Assembly (NCBI GenBank): GCA_017607445.1
Contig: JAEVHH010000005.1
Coordinates: forward strand, 315,001 to 379,000
Origin: Histoplasma ohiense
Taxonomy: Eukaryota > Ascomycota > Eurotiomycetes > Onygenales > Ajellomycetaceae
Length of the DNA stretch: 64,000 nucleotides
Reading direction: 5' to 3'
Position 1 is the stretch's first letter; each line of letters opens with the position of its first letter. This document shows positions 21,591-35,000 of the stretch, piece after piece. A program made the translations under genes and the position numbers. Under the pieces are notes generated by a model. That model searched no databases. It saw nothing but the letters and a program-made list of their open reading frames with translations, and was not told the origin of the DNA.

Positions 21591-23120
21591 GTATGCGATA
21601 TAGATGGGCATGGTTTCGGATGGGTGTGGTGTGGTTAACATCCCCATTGTTTGATCTTTCGTTTCGGTTTGTATTGGGAACGACGGTGCAACGGCGCAAT
21701 GGATTATTTGGGGCAAATAACTTGAAATCAATCATGTGTACGTGTAGGGGTGAAATATGGCCGCGAGTTTTGTTGGTGTGCTCTCCTGAGAACCCTTTTT
21801 TCTCTTTTCCATCTCTCTCTCTCTCTCTCTCTTTCTTTTAGCTTCTAATTCTCATGGGGATACTTAGGTATGTTCCATGTTTCCAAGCTGATAAAAATAC
21901 AAATTTGACAATGTCGTAGCTTTTGCGAGGCCTGACTGATGCTTTGAGGGATCCGATTCCGCTGCGCGAGGTCACCGCAAACGCCTCAAGCAGGGTTTGC
22001 TCAAGCTATAACTACAACATACACTAGGAGAGGGGAACAGAGATGATACTTCAACCCCACTCAACCTCGAGAAGCGAGTGAGAATGGGACATGTGAGCAA
22101 TTACCGGTCCGTCCTAAAGCTGACGGGAGCTCGAACAGCGCGGAATTTGGCCATGGTTTGGTTGTGCAAGTTATGGGAAAGCATGGCGACTGCGAAGAAA
22201 AGCATGGAGAGAACAGACACTGGATCAAAATGGTGTTCTATCTATCTGGTGAAGAGCCGGCGAAATGTATTATTTCGGACTACTGGTTTTTGTTTTTTTT
22301 TTTTTTTTGGTTCAGTTATTTCTTTTATTTAGCTAGTTAAATATCGACCGGCTTTGCTTCGCTCCCCGCGGCTGGATGACTAGGCCCACTTTGTTGAGAA
22401 GCCGTGCGACGCATTACCATCCAGCTACAGATCTGTAGAATTGCATCGAGATACCAGTCAGTGCTGACCATAATTAGAATCCACCGAGCTATTTTGTGTG
22501 TAAAGTGGCCGAAACGGGTCCGCCAGCGAGCGACGGAATCTGTGGGGGTCTCTGGAGTTCTAGTAAATATGCATTCTCACCGTTGATCTTCTATTTATGT
22601 GTATCAGAACTGAATCTCAGGCATTCACGTAGACACTTCATGATCCCGGCTTAGTACCAAGACGGACATAATCGTTTCAAGTTACGGCCTTCTGGAACAG
22701 AACTATATCGATCGTCCAATGCTGTGCCAACAGCCGCACATCAAGCAGCTTCTTCGGCTGGAGCTGAAAGCCCTTAAACCACCGTCAATACTACTGTGCA
22801 CCGTGGGCGTGTCAGGGCCCCCACTGCCCGGATCTCAGCTCGATGAAGCGGTCAACACTTACAGACATTAACTTGCCGATTCCTTTATCATCTTCTTTGC
22901 ATATACCCGTTCTAGCTTCCGAGCTTCTCATACAGTGGCGGTACAAAATGCGTTTATATCCGTCTGCCCCCCGCTTTGGTCGGGCGATTGCTTTTATACC
23001 TATTTAAAGATAAATGCAGAGAGCTTCCTTTACATGATATTTGCCGTTGTTCAGGTTTTCGTTGGAACCGACTGATGCCCTCTTGAGTGTGATCTACTGT
23101 CTGTATCGCCATTCCCGATC
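21591..23120. other. intergenic, 1.5 kb
   Basis: Holds a TC microsatellite (21812-21832), a T run at about 22293-22308 and the presumed O-methyltransferase promoter. No frame resembles a protein. Confidence 0.55.
21812..21832. repeat. TC microsatellite
   Basis: About ten TC units in the 3' flank of the unrecognised gene. Confidence 0.85.
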
Positions 23121-24663
23121 ATGGGCTCGATTGCAAGTAACAAAGCAGGGTGCGTTGCTCTGATAACCAAGCTGAACCATCTCAGTCCGCGGCTCGTTGA
23201 TGAACAAGACCTTGAAGCGAGAAGAGAAGCGCTTCAGATAGTCAGGACACTGCGGATCCAGCTGGAACAGCCAGAAAATGTAGCTGTGGATATGGCATTT
23301 TCTGTACGTGTTCCCCCCCCGGCTCCAATAGCCATGTGCAAAAAGATTTATAACAGTTTTGCTCACTCTTCTAAAGCCCATGATTGCTGTCAGCGCACGA
23401 GTTGCCGTGGATTTGAAGTTATTTCAGCACATCGTTCAGGAAGGGCCCATTGCATCTGCGAGATTGGCGGAGCTGTCTGGAGCTGAGGAGCTGTTGATAA
23501 GTGAGTGCTACTTGTCTAGCAAAGAGGCCCAATGCTGAATGAATGATCCAGTACGGATTTTGCGGCCTCTATCAGCGGTTCACTTGGTTGAGGAAGTCGA
23601 ATCAAGAACATGGACTGCGACACCCGTCACGAGGGCCATGGCTACTGAAGAAATTGCGGCTGGCCATCGAATGATGTTAGATATTTTTCTTTCATAGTTC
23701 TAGGCTAAGCGCCTTCCCCCTTTTTATCTCACCTTTTGATCTTCCTGTTCTTTACTGACAAAAGCGCGCGATAATACAGCTCCCAATTGATTGTTCCAGC
23801 CATGCAAAGTGCCCCAGCTTACTTCCTCCAACGAGGCCATTCCTGCCCCAGCGATCCCAAGGATGGACTCATGCAATACGCTTTCAACACGAAACAGACC
23901 ACATTCGAACGGATAGTGTCTTCTCCCTCCCTGCTCAAGGACTTCAACATGTTCATGGGCAATACAATGGGAGCGCGGAATTACTGGGTTGACTGGTACC
24001 CAGTGCAGAGCCAAATCCTCGACGGGGCAGCCACAGACAAGCCTCTGATTGTTGACGTTGGTGCAGGGAAGGGCCATGACTTGTTGTCGTATAAGAACAG
24101 ATTTCCTAACACGGGCAGGCTGGTGTTGCAGGACTTGCCGGAGGTCGTAGACACGCTGGAAGCCTTGGATGAGGCGGTTGAGAAGGTTACGTATGATTTT
24201 TTCACCGAACAGCCCATCACAGGTAAGGAAGGTTCTCTCTCTCGCCTCTCATCTGCGCTTCATCCATCCCATTCTTCGTCCAATATATAGAGGAGGGGAA
24301 GGAAGCCATATATATGTGCATAATCCATCCACTGACACCCGCATAGGTGCAAGGGTCTACTTCTATCACCATATCCTCCACGACTGGTCGGATTCTTACT
24401 GTCTCAAAATCCTCGCCAGGGCAGCTGCGGCAATGACGCCAGGTTACTCGAAGCTTCTGGTGCATGAGATGATTGTTCCGGAACAGGCAGCTTCGCAGTT
24501 CCAGGCCCAGTTAGATATGACAATGATGGCTTTCAACTCCGGCGTGGAACGCACGTCACGACAGTGGCGTGAGCTGTTGGAGAAGGCTGGGCTTACGGTG
24601 GTGAAATTCTGGGAACCGGTCGATGAGGGTGGTGACGGCATCATTGAGGCGATGAAAATGTAG
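23121..24663 (+). CDS. SAM-dependent O-methyltransferase
   Basis: Five exons (23121-23303, 23377-23500, 23552-23675, 23780-24222, 24347-24663) give 396 residues, typical of fungal plant-type O-methyltransferases that methylate small phenolic or polyketide hydroxyls. In order: an N-terminal helical dimerisation region with PMIAVSARVAVDLKLFQHIV, the tail of the winged-helix part, YAFNTKQTTFERI, the SAM-binding glycine motif LIVDVGAGKGHDLL, LVLQDLPEVVD, and the catalytic segment YFYHHILHDWSD, whose HDW histidine is the expected base. The C-terminus has GVERTSRQWRELLEKAGL. All splice phases agree and no stops interrupt the model, so it looks functional. An MFS transporter follows tail to tail, which suggests a small-molecule role. 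The substrate cannot be read from sequence. Confidence 0.9.
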
Positions 24664-25293
24664 ATGTATTTGTTTATTTATCTATTTCGTTTTAAAGATC
24701 TTAAATGGCGAGGCTGGGTGGTTGGTGATTTATTGCTAAATATGAACAAATTCGGCGAAACACAGATATTCTCGTTCCTCGGGTATGGAAATGTTTCTTG
24801 TATTCGGATTACCATAAATTGGTGTGCCCAGGCTGCTGTGCCTGGACTTCCTCTTGGACAGCTGAACGCTAGCTAGAGTATCATGACTATGTCGGGCAGT
24901 TCAAAGCGGATGGTAGAGGCGGCGGATGAGAATATCTGACTCCCAATCTGTGTCTCGCAAGCTACCCGCTCCATTATAGTACGGAGATTTAATCATCATT
25001 TTGATATCTGCGAGAGCGATAGCCAATCCATTAAATAGCGCACATTAAATGGCCATTATCGATCGTAACCGCCCTTCCTCTTCAGGTGAACTGTGAACGT
25101 GTCAGGGAGATCAAATGCTTCAGGCGCCTGGGGAATCTTTTGCATGTTTTACTTTTATTGTCAATTCTATTCTTTTAGTCCTGTTTATTTTAACTATTTT
25201 CCTTCCTCCACTGAGGGCTAGGGTATTCAATTGGTTTAATATTAAAAAAAAAAATAACCTTCTATTACCAATATAACTCCAGGCTAACACATC
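24664..25293. other. intergenic between convergent genes
   Basis: Tail-to-tail region between the O-methyltransferase and the transporter. AT-rich around 25150-25275 with an A run at about 25243-25253. Nothing coding. Confidence 0.55.
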
Positions 25294-26874
25294 TCATATC
25301 ACCTTTTTAAACCCAAAACCGATCTTGCGTATCCTACTCGCGGCCATGCTAATACATGAAGCCGTAAGCAAAGCGCCGCACCATACAATGAGGCCAACCC
25401 AGCCGCCTCTGCCGCCCAGAATAGCCCCCGCAATAGGGTTGCTCACGAGGACACCGCATCCCACAGCAGCTAACGTCATCCCCAGCCGGGCACCAATCTT
25501 TGCCTTGTCCACTGAGAGATTCACCACCCCCGCGGCGGGTAATCCCATGAAGGCGCCGGCGGAAAACCCGTAGATGACGCAGTAGACCACCAGGCCCGGG
25601 GCGTTTTTGATGGCAAGGAGACAAAAGGTTAGGAAGGCGCCGGTAAAGGCGACGATGGTCTGCACGTTGATAGACCCCATCTTGTCGGCGTAGTAGCCCG
25701 GGATGAGACGGCCGGGCAGGGAGCTGGCGTTGATGATGACGAGAAGGTAGGACTGGAGGCGCGCTGGAGTGTTGCTTTCTTGGTAGGCGTAGAGCTCGAT
25801 GTAGTAGAAGATGATGTAGAAGCCCATGAAACCGAAGATAAGGCCGGTGATTAGCAGGATGAACGGCACGTCTCTGAACGCGGTCCTATCGACCAGGCTA
25901 TACTTCGTTGTGGGGCTGGCTTTGGATTTCATGAGGGCTAATGGGACGAGCTGTGTTGCTAGCACGATGAACCCGAGGACTCGAGTCGCCCAGGGAAAAC
26001 CTATCCGCGGCTGGAGACGTGTGAAGATAATCGGATATATGACGCCGCCTATGTCATACAGAAGGTTAGAGGGGGTTTTTCATTTCTTCGATATATATTT
26101 CTCCCTCCCCCCCACTGCTGACATACCGAGGGCACTACCGGCCGAAGATGCGCCCATCGCAAGCGCAGTGCTGGCATGGAAGTATTGCGAGACAATTGTC
26201 GGAGCAGGCACGTAAAGGCAGCCAAAGCCCAAGCCCATGGTAATGGCCTGAGCGAGGAAAACCTGCCAGTATTCATTACACAGGCTCGTCATGAAAAGGC
26301 CGAGCACGGCGAGGAGCGATCCCACCCCAAGCAGCGATCGCAGATAGCCTGCGTCGACGATCGGTCCCACGACCATCGAGATGATGAACATGAGAAACGC
26401 CTGCGTCGAGCCAATCCATGATATGTCCGAGGATGACCTCGAGGACAGCAATTCAAGTTCATAGAAGGCCTGGAAGGCTCCGTAGGCGTTCATGAGGCCC
26501 CTAATGAAGAAAGAGAGAGAGATCAGCTTTCGTGAAGCATTTCGTGAAGTCCAGCTTCGCGGTGGGCCCCCAGTGCGGAATTGAATCTGAGAACGAACGA
26601 ACGAGCGAGTGAGAGAGTAAGGGGTTTATTTCATGTTTCTCTTCTTTTAATCTTTTCTTTCTTTCCTTTTTTTTTTTTTTTTTGTTTACCATGTATTCAG
26701 ATTCAGGCTAAAAGCCCCTAGAACTTGCAACCAGGCGAACCAGTCTTCCGCCGGAAGAGATGGCGAGGGACTCTCGATGGTGTCTTCTTGTTGAGCACCA
26801 TCCTCGGGTTTGGGATTTGGTATCGGTATCGGTTTCGGTTTCGGTGTTGCCGACGCAAGCTTCACTTGCTCCAT
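25294..26874 (-). CDS. MFS transporter, monocarboxylate (MCT) type
   Basis: Three exons, 26874-26690, 26500-26127 and 26048-25294, give 437 residues. It looks like a fungal member of the monocarboxylate porter family, with about twelve membrane spans. A Lys/Pro-rich cytosolic tail (PKPKPIPIPNPKPEDGAQ) precedes the family opening DWFAWLQVLGAFSLNLNTWG and NAYGAFQAFYE. Other spans include SWIGSTQAFLMFIISMVVGP, QAITMGLGFGCLYVPA, LITGLIFGFMGFYIIFYYI and LPGRLIPGYYADKMG. Joined reading frames across both introns are continuous. The transported acid cannot be predicted. Such porters often sit beside biosynthetic or catabolic enzymes, here an O-methyltransferase. Confidence 0.92.
26664..26683. repeat. 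poly-T run inside the transporter's first intron
   Basis: About 16-20 T on the plus strand, within the first intron of the transporter gene and close to its donor. Confidence 0.8.
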
Positions 26875-27848
26875 GAACACCGCGATATCATAGAAATAGC
26901 GACGGTCTCGCAGGAATCGTAGAGGATTCTAAGGGGTAGGGAGGGACCTATCGCCGTATGGAATGCTGACAGCTGTAGATCAGGCGCTGACACGTTGGGG
27001 CTGAGCTTTGAAGTGACAACAGAGATTCTTCGCTGGCCACTAACTTATAAATATATAGGAATGAATCGCCGTCATCACGTCAGGGAAGAGAATCCCATCA
27101 GCGCCATATCCGAGCCGGCCATGCAAGCAAGGGTTTCCCTGCCGGCGACGGGTGAAGTTCGTTCTCTTCGTCCAGAAACCCGCCGAGCATCCATGTCTAA
27201 GCGCTCGACATTGATACTAGTTAGTATGGTTTGTGTTGTGGGGGTTGAATCAATACTGTGCACGAAGAAAGCCCAAGAAATGGTCAGCTGCTAATCACCT
27301 ATCTGGTGAGGTTTCATTCCATGAATCTCATCGAGGTGCAACAGGAACCGGCGCAGTTCAGGGGTGAGCCGGCTAGGCTTGAAGAACAAAAGTCACAGTC
27401 ACAAAGCGAGGACTCCATACATAACGTATATGAGTCCATTCTCCTTTTCATTTGCATATTTACATGTTTATTTATTTATTCATATGTATGTGTATGTCTG
27501 TATGTTACATAGTAAGTAAGTAGCCATTGCTCTGTACCCATCGCTCCCATCCTATCCTCTATACATACTTGTATATATAGATATACACACCGACACGCAT
27601 GAAAGCTATATATGCAAAAAACCGCATTCTTTTCGTTTCTCTTTTCAATGAAAATATGACCTCATGCACATGCATGCACAACCCAACCACCCATCCACGC
27701 GTACCCATACATGTCGATAACTCCAACCCCCTTCTTCCCCCCTTCTCTGTCCCTCCTTCGACTTGGGACCAGGATAAACGGGGTAAAGAAAGGGTGGACG
27801 TTGCGTGGTCCGGGGATCGTTTGTCGCCGTTTCGTTGCTACGACTATT

Positions 27849-27895
<47 letters not shown>

Positions 27896-28806
27896 AACGC
27901 CTTTGCGCGAATGGAGAGGGCAACGGCAGAGGCTGGGCGTAGGCGTAGAGAAGATGTGGAGGGCGAGGCGGGCACAAGAGGCGGTGAAATTTGGAGGAAG
28001 GGGCGTCGAGGGCGAGTCAGGGTCGAACACATGCTACACTCGCATCCAAATCCACCCCTGCTATGCCCTTTGTACAATTTTTCATCCTGGGGGTATATAT
28101 ATCTGGATGGCTTGTGTGGAGCATGGGCCATACCCACTCGACTCTTTCGTACAGCGGTATGGGAGGTGGAGGCGTAGGGAAAAGGTGAAAGAGAAGGGAA
28201 ATCAGCACCTGACCACGGGATTTTTCTATGTTCTGCTCCTCCTCCATTCTTGCCTCTGAAGCCACCTTACTTGAGAATTGAAAAAGTGGGGCCACGAAGG
28301 TGTGATTTTCCAGGGTGGAGAGGAATGGAGAGGAAAGGAGAGGAGAGGCGAGGATCAAAGAGGAGCAGAGGCGGGTGCGACGAGGGGATGCTCCGGGCGA
28401 AAGCGGGTGTCATCATCCCCAAAGGCAGTGGAATACGAAGAAGAAAAAATCAAAATCATACTTCCACCAAGTTGAATGCAGCCACCCACCAGACCCCAAA
28501 TCTTCATACCGTACCCATCTCCCCAAGACCATTACCCCCTGGCTCCCCGCTAACCAAACTAGCCGCGTCGCCCACCTGCTTGCGCTCTGAGACTTCCCGG
28601 CCACTGCCGCCGGCGCGGCACATACCACCCCGGTGAGAACGTGCACGTCGGATAGCTTCAATGTTCATAGGGGTCAATCCTTGGGATACCACTCGCGAGC
28701 GCGTTGTTGATGCCGTTGCTGTTGGTGCCAGTGTGTCGTGCAGCAACGGGTAAAAATGTCGTGAGGAATTCACAAGAGGCTGGCCATCCCTCATGACCGG
28801 TAATTG
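26875..28806. other. intergenic, 1.9 kb
   Basis: Upstream of the transporter and downstream of the dehydrogenase kinase. It holds a CT/TA compound microsatellite at 27850-27896 and several purine-rich tracts (28310-28370). Open frames up to 192 codons here are driven by low complexity and show no conserved pattern, so I call no gene. Confidence 0.6.
27850..27896. repeat. compound CT/TA microsatellite
   Basis: About eight CT units running directly into about fourteen TA units. Confidence 0.9.
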
Positions 28807-30532
28807 TCACTGGAGCGGTTCGGAGCTGGAGGAGAGGCGGTTGAGGTGGAGGTAGACGTCTGTGCCGTAGCTGCATTTTCGGTTCATTGGAGCGTTAGTT
28901 GATTCGTTTACAATCCCGAAAGATTGTATAAAGTTGGTCGTTTTTTTTTTTTTTTTTTTTTTTTTTGGCGGGTAGGGGTAGGAGGAGTAATAGTTGGGTT
29001 AAATGAATGAACTCACCCCTCCATACTGATCAACTTCAGATCTCCACCAAAATACCTCGCATAAAGCCGACTGATGGGCAACCCATACCCAAACCCAGCC
29101 ATCGGCGCCTTGAAGTCACTCTTATTAAAGTCCGGGTCCAGATTCGGCGTCTGGTCAACCGTGGTGTACATGTAGGTCCACACAAGCGGGATAGACGACC
29201 GCGGAATCCCACCCCCCTCATCCGAGATCTTAATTGTAATATCCTCCCGGCCCTCCGCAACAATCACCTTTGTCACAGGGAAAGCCTCCTTCTCCGCCCC
29301 ATGGGTCTCCACAACGGCCCGCAGCGAGTTCTTCAACGTCTCAAAGAGCATGTGCGACAGGTGGCCAGGCACATACATGAAATCCAAATCCGGCCGGCAG
29401 ACCAACTGCACCTTGGGCGCGTCGAAGAGGCCGTAGTGGTCCTCACAAACAAAGCGGGCGTTCTCGATGGCCTCCTCGGCCAGCTCACGTACGTTGGTCT
29501 TTGTGCATATTATCCCGACGTAGTGGGGGTGGTGGACGTGTGTTTGGTCGGTGAGGGCAACGTGCTGGCCGATCAGCATGCGGATGCCGATGCGGGACAT
29601 GTAGAAGCGGTCGAGGAAGGATTGGATGTTCGAGTCGATCTGCATGCGTTGGCGCTTGCGTTTGTATTCCAGGATCCCCTGCGCGACGGTCGTTACGACG
29701 CCGTCGTGCCGCCGTTTGATGTGATGGAGGGTCTTGGAGAACCTGTTGTTGTATTCGTTCAGCTCGGGCGGCCAGTCTTGGCCATCGTCGGTGGATACGA
29801 AGTATCTTTTGTTCCCGGCCACTGTTCTTCTCCCGTTCCCGTTGCCGATAGTGGCGACTCCATTGTTAGTATTGGTGATGGAGCCGTTTGCTCTTAGGAT
29901 CGAGGTTGTCGAGGATCGATATCGGTCGTCTCGTATGCTTGGATTAGGGGTAGCTTCTTCGAGGACCTTTACGTCCCGGCCATTGGGTTTGGTAGGGCGG
30001 AGGAGGCGAGTTCTGACTTCCTGTGATAGGGTTGGGCGGGGGAGATTGATGATTTCCTGTAATTCGTTTTCCCTCTCAATGAGTCAGATATCGTAAACCG
30101 ATAAATAACAAAGAAGCGGACCAAAAGAAGAAAGAAAAAAGAAAAAGATAGTTCCATACCTCGAACGACTGCGCATACCAATCACTGACTTTCCGTATGG
30201 ACGGCATTTCATTCAAGCCATCGGGGAGGTCACCGAGTTCCTGGACACGGTGTGCGAGGCGGATGGGGAGCTCTTCGGACAAGAACTGGGAGGCACGGAA
30301 GAGGGTTCCTGAGTCGCAACGACGATGGTCAGCAGAGAGAAAGAGAAAAACAAAGTTAGCAAATGCTGGTATTATGCCTATGGCACTTCAATTTCAAAAA
30401 ATAGAGACGAATTGACACACCAGTTGACGGCCTGTCGCCGAACTGGACCATCTGCCTGAGTGAGACTCCTGTTGCGGGGAACGAGGCATAGTGACGGATG
30501 GTCTCCATCAGCTTGTCGGACGCTCTCCACAT
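28807..30532 (-). CDS. mitochondrial pyruvate/branched-chain dehydrogenase kinase
   Basis: GHKL-fold protein kinase that inactivates a mitochondrial 2-oxo-acid dehydrogenase by phosphorylating its E1 alpha subunit. Exons: 30532-30421, 30308-30160, 30056-29017 and 28870-28807, giving 454 residues. The N-terminus has ETIRHYASFPATGVSLRQMVQFG, typical of this family. GHKL boxes appear in order: N-box ETLKNSLRAVVETH, G1 box KISDEGGGIPRS, and G2 box GFGYGLPISRLYARYFGG. The last exon supplies YGTDVYLHLNRL. An insertion rich in Asn, Gly and Arg (about residues 110-155) lies between the helical and catalytic parts. Whether it acts on pyruvate or branched-chain dehydrogenase cannot be told by eye. The last intron carries a 26-base homopolymer run. 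Confidence 0.93.
28941..28966. repeat. T26/A26 homopolymer in an intron
   Basis: Twenty-six T on the plus strand (A on the sense strand) in the last intron of the dehydrogenase kinase gene. Confidence 0.9.
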
Positions 30533-30584
30533 GATGCCAATTGGCGTTTGCAGGCACCCTGGAGAGTGGGCTCAGATTGACTAG

Positions 30585-30640
30585 AGGAGGAGGAGGAGGA
30601 GGTGGAGGAGGAGGAGGTGGTGGTGGTGGTGGTGGTGGAG
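30585..30640. repeat. GGA/GGT trinucleotide repeat
   Basis: Runs of GGA followed by GGT, 50-110 bp upstream of the dehydrogenase-kinase start codon (on the opposite strand), so likely in its leader or promoter. Confidence 0.9.
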
Positions 30641-32020
30641 AGGAGAAAGGGGAGAAAGGGAGCTCAGAGCGGAGAGCGGGAGATGTGTGAGGAAGGGAGA
30701 CACAGTCAGCCGCTCTGTGGTATCGGGATGAATAAATCGAACTAGTTAGCCGCAGAGCAAATACTTTTAGCTGTCAGTGGGCCGAAGCAAACATGCAGCG
30801 AAGAATTGAGCACACAGAACGTCGGAGGAAAACGGGAGCTCCCCGCCAGCTCAACTCAAACGCCTTTTCTTAGCACAACAAGCTGGAGACAACAGCGATG
30901 CCGAGGCCACGGACGGAGGAGAGCGACTCACAAGTCACGGCCAAGCGGATGGACGCTGGGTGTGCAGACCGGGATGGATGGGCGGATTATTCCGAAGGCT
31001 TGTCGGGATATCTCAGGACAATATCGAAGGAATACTTTGTAGCTATCTATGAGTGAAGAACCAGGATCCATCGCCGGTACCTGCGGCCTCACATTGCGTG
31101 GGTGGCGGCCTTTGTACCTCCTGTGGTTTGCCCCGCGACATACAAACATCTGCTGCCCTCATTACCGGTTCAGGTTCATGTGCCTGTAACTTAAAATGTA
31201 TTTGATACCAGGAATATGCTAGCAAGATGCAGGCATAGTCCCGGTATCGGGGACTTATAGTTACTTCCGGCGAGTAATATATGCTGTCTCAGGTGGTACG
31301 CTGCAGTATTATATCAGTCACATGGCATCCGCATGTCTCAAACCTTCCGTTACGCTATTCCGCTTTGGGAACCAGGTGGCACGATCTCGACAAAAGCACA
31401 AAATCAAAGCGAAAAAGGAGTGAATAAAAACAACAATTAATCAAGACGATAGAAGAGAGATCAGGGCATTAAATTGCTCTGGCGATGATTGATTGATTGA
31501 TAGATCTCTGAGTACGCCAGGTTGTATTTGACACCCGCCCACGCAAAATTTTGTTGGCTTGGCCTCCTCGGCTCTTCAGCTCCCAGGCACGATCTTCTCT
31601 CCTTGAATATTGGTGGGCCTGGTCCATTCGCCATTGCCTGAGAGAATTCACGACAATAAAATCGCCTCATTAAAAGCATCTTGACTTGATGAACGGTTAG
31701 AACCTACTGCTCGTTGTCCTGTTCGGTGTAGTCCTTCTTTGATATTCTGCACAGTCGTCAATCATATTCCTTTTTCGATCTACTTCCCCGCCTTTTTCAT
31801 CTGCGCCCGCCATGTATCCAACCAAGTCAATGAATGGTCTTACAGCTGACAGCTGCTGGCCTACCAGACAGCGGTTATGATAATCGGAAAGCATTTATCG
31901 ATATGATATCAGGATATCTATCTGCTATTCTTCATAGTTGTTAAGAAAGGAAGCAACAGGGAAAGGACAACAAAACCCTTATCAAGTAGTAAACGCCATA
32001 GATATCTGGGACACTTGATT

Positions 32021-32046
32021 TTGCTTGCTTGCTTGCTTGCTTGCTT
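32021..32046. repeat. TTGC tetranucleotide repeat
   Basis: Six perfect TTGC units in the gene-free stretch. Confidence 0.9.
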
Positions 32047-35000
32047 CGTTTAACCCACATTTCAGCTTGCATTTTTGTGAGCCATTCATTTTCTCTGCAT
32101 AGGCAGTATGCGGCTGAAAATGTTGCGCTATTGCCAAATTATACTACGATGTTTTGAAGCTTTCCCGTAGTATATAATCATTATGTTTGCCTCCGCATGA
32201 CCATTCCACGATTTCCACGTAAGGCTGTTGTTGTCTCCCGTTTCAAGGGTTGCGAAGGGGTATGCCAATGCTTCTAGAGAGAATATACCCAGCAGAGCCT
32301 GAGCCACAGCGCACACACAGTCACATTCACAGACAAGGCACGTAAAGAAAGTAGAGGCCGGACATTGGCGCATCGTGCCCAAGATCGGCTCTATTCCATA
32401 GGGTTGATGGGCCGCCCACTTGTGACAGAATGGCTTTCCATGACAAGTACCAGTGGCACTTCTTCTACCCATCCTTGTCTGGATCGGCCCGATAGCATTG
32501 AGGGAGGTGTGTGCATGTGTGTGTGTATTTGCCCATGGTGCTGTTGCCGTTGCTGTTGCCGCTCTTGCTGGCGAGACTGAATTATGAGCAAAGTAACGAT
32601 GCGGAACCACATATATGTGGACGCGTTATGAGCGGGTTTTGTTTCGGTGGATGCATTGCTGAGACGAGCCAGGTGGCAGAGGAGAATGAGGCGTGATGGG
32701 AAGAACCGTATGTGATGGATGTTGTGGTGGTTATGTAGGATATGGGATGTAGTGTTGATTGTGAAACTGTTGGGACTGTTGGTTGGGTAGTTGGTTAGTT
32801 GCTGGAATTGGAAAATTGTTATGGAGGCTGTATCCTATAATATCTTTTTGATGGTGATGATGTTGACGGCAATGTAATCTCGTTGATTCATCAAGATGAT
32901 GAACTATGCTCGTTTAGATCGGCTGCCAGTTTTTCTACTTGAAGGTCCATGTTCATCATTTTGCGTGGTGAAAGAGACAGCAGACTTGTTTCACAAATCT
33001 TTCATTGCCTTCCCACCCTTCATGATGACAAAAGTCAATGGTCAAGAGCAGTAAATCATAGCATGGGCGCCAGACCGCTATCAAAAGCTTGTGCGCAGGT
33101 AGGGAGCAGCAACACCCTCCATTTTGAGATGAAAAACCGAGCTCCTACCTTGTAGTTAGTTCAAAACGATTAGATAACTATGCATTCGTAACTAACCAAG
33201 TTCACACTGTCTCACCAACAACTGGCCTCACCCACTGCCTGGTCGTTGGTAACACACAGGCTCAATTGTGTCACTTGATCAGTAAAACAAGAGTTGTTCC
33301 AGTCATTTCTGTATACTAGTATGCGGAGAAAATAGGTTGCATGGTAAGCACAAGTATATGAACCAAGATCATCGATAAGAATGAAGGGTTATAGATAAGT
33401 ACCAGTACCCTTTTCTTCCTCGACCCTGTTCACACGGATTCAATCCCAGGGCATCAGTTCAGCTCCCGCTGTATTCATCCCCATATCAGAGTCAAGAGTC
33501 GGATCTCTCATTGTAGATTGCTGCACGACTTTATATCCACCCCACCATTCTATGCCCATTCCTTCATATAGTTGCTAACGTCCATGGGTGGCTGAACTGG
33601 TTTAAAAATTCCTTCTTACCCATAGTATTATACTTTAAAAAGACCAGTCCTTGCGGACTCCCCCGTTAAATTTGCAGAGATAAACTCTGAATGACATTGA
33701 ATATAAGATGGGCTAGGTGAACAAAGGAATTTCGAAGAACAGCTCTGCCCCAAGAAAAACAAATACAAAACCGTTTATGATTGAGGTGGAAGGTCGGTTG
33801 ATTGAAAGTATCTAGCGGGCGCATCACTTGTAAGGCCCCTGGGGCAAAAAAGAGCTCGATCACCAGCGCCATGCAATCCAAACCCCCAACATCTCTCGAT
33901 ATAGGGGTAGGTCTGTGGCCTTCAGGCATCAGGGCTGCCAACAGTGGATTCCCTCATCCGCTATGGAGAGGGCACAATGGAGTGTTCCTGTAGAAGTTTA
34001 CGAGCATATCCGCATCCCTGACTGACTGTTTCTTCGCTCTGACGATCAACTTCAACTGACTCGAACGGACACGATAGTTTTTCTCTGACCTGACCCAAAG
34101 ACTATCAGGGCGCCTAGTGAGCTCTGACGTTTGGAGATTGCGATTCTCAAGCCACGTTTTCTAGGTCCCATGCCAAATGATTGAGGCTCGTAGCTGGTGA
34201 GCCTGACAATTGGGCATCCTCTGCTCAGTTGATCATCTTTGCAAGGGACGGCGAAGCGAGCGAGCGAGTCTGCCCATTGACTGGTCCGATTTCAAGCCAA
34301 GTTCCACGGGCATGGGTTGTTTCTTGAACTCTTGGACGGTTGGGTCTTGGTATGCGGCTGAGATCTCCTCCAGCCCCAAAAAGGAAAGGTGACTTCGAGG
34401 CCAAGCAGCCGCCAGCTTGAAATCTTCCTCCATCACAGCAGGACCTACGGAGTACCTCTATCTTTGTTTGTTCAGTCGCATGCAGCCACCAAGCGCCAGG
34501 TCCTCTGCTCTTCCACAACTCATATCTCACTGCGCTCCTTGTGGCGCAGTGCATTGCTGATAAAATCCCGAGTCTGTTGGTGACTGTCGTGACCAGTGGA
34601 GGGGGAGAAGAATCAGGATTGTGAAGAAGTGAACAAAGACGCAGGAGGCATGAGGACTATCTTTTCAGAAGGATGCACGGCCTACCTGTGGGTCACTGTT
34701 GATTGTGGACAGGGTGATTCCGAAACTCTCATGTGGTTTATTTAAAAACCTGCAGCAATTGTCTCTGTCTCGAAGCACAGACGCAAGCAGCAACATCGCG
34801 CTTGAAGCAACATGAAAATGATTATGTTACTCGAAGGAACTCTCTCTTGTCTTTTGAGAGTGAAATGGCTTTCCATATCCAGTTGTCTCAAAAGTCGCAG
34901 AAAATGCTTCGATGGAACCTGAAATGCCCAAGGATGGCTCAGACTCCAACCTCCATTTTAGCAGCGCTCCTAAGGGCCTAGCGCTGTCAAGGGTAGCAGC

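Noticed and set aside
27599..28259. long overlapping frames around the CT/TA microsatellite
   Set aside because: They read through microsatellites and purine tracts and share no conserved segment.
32128..32610. 160-codon minus-strand frame in the gene-free stretch
   Set aside because: Its sequence is driven by simple DNA (Ala/Thr, His/Thr runs), it has no family pattern and no convincing exon neighbours.
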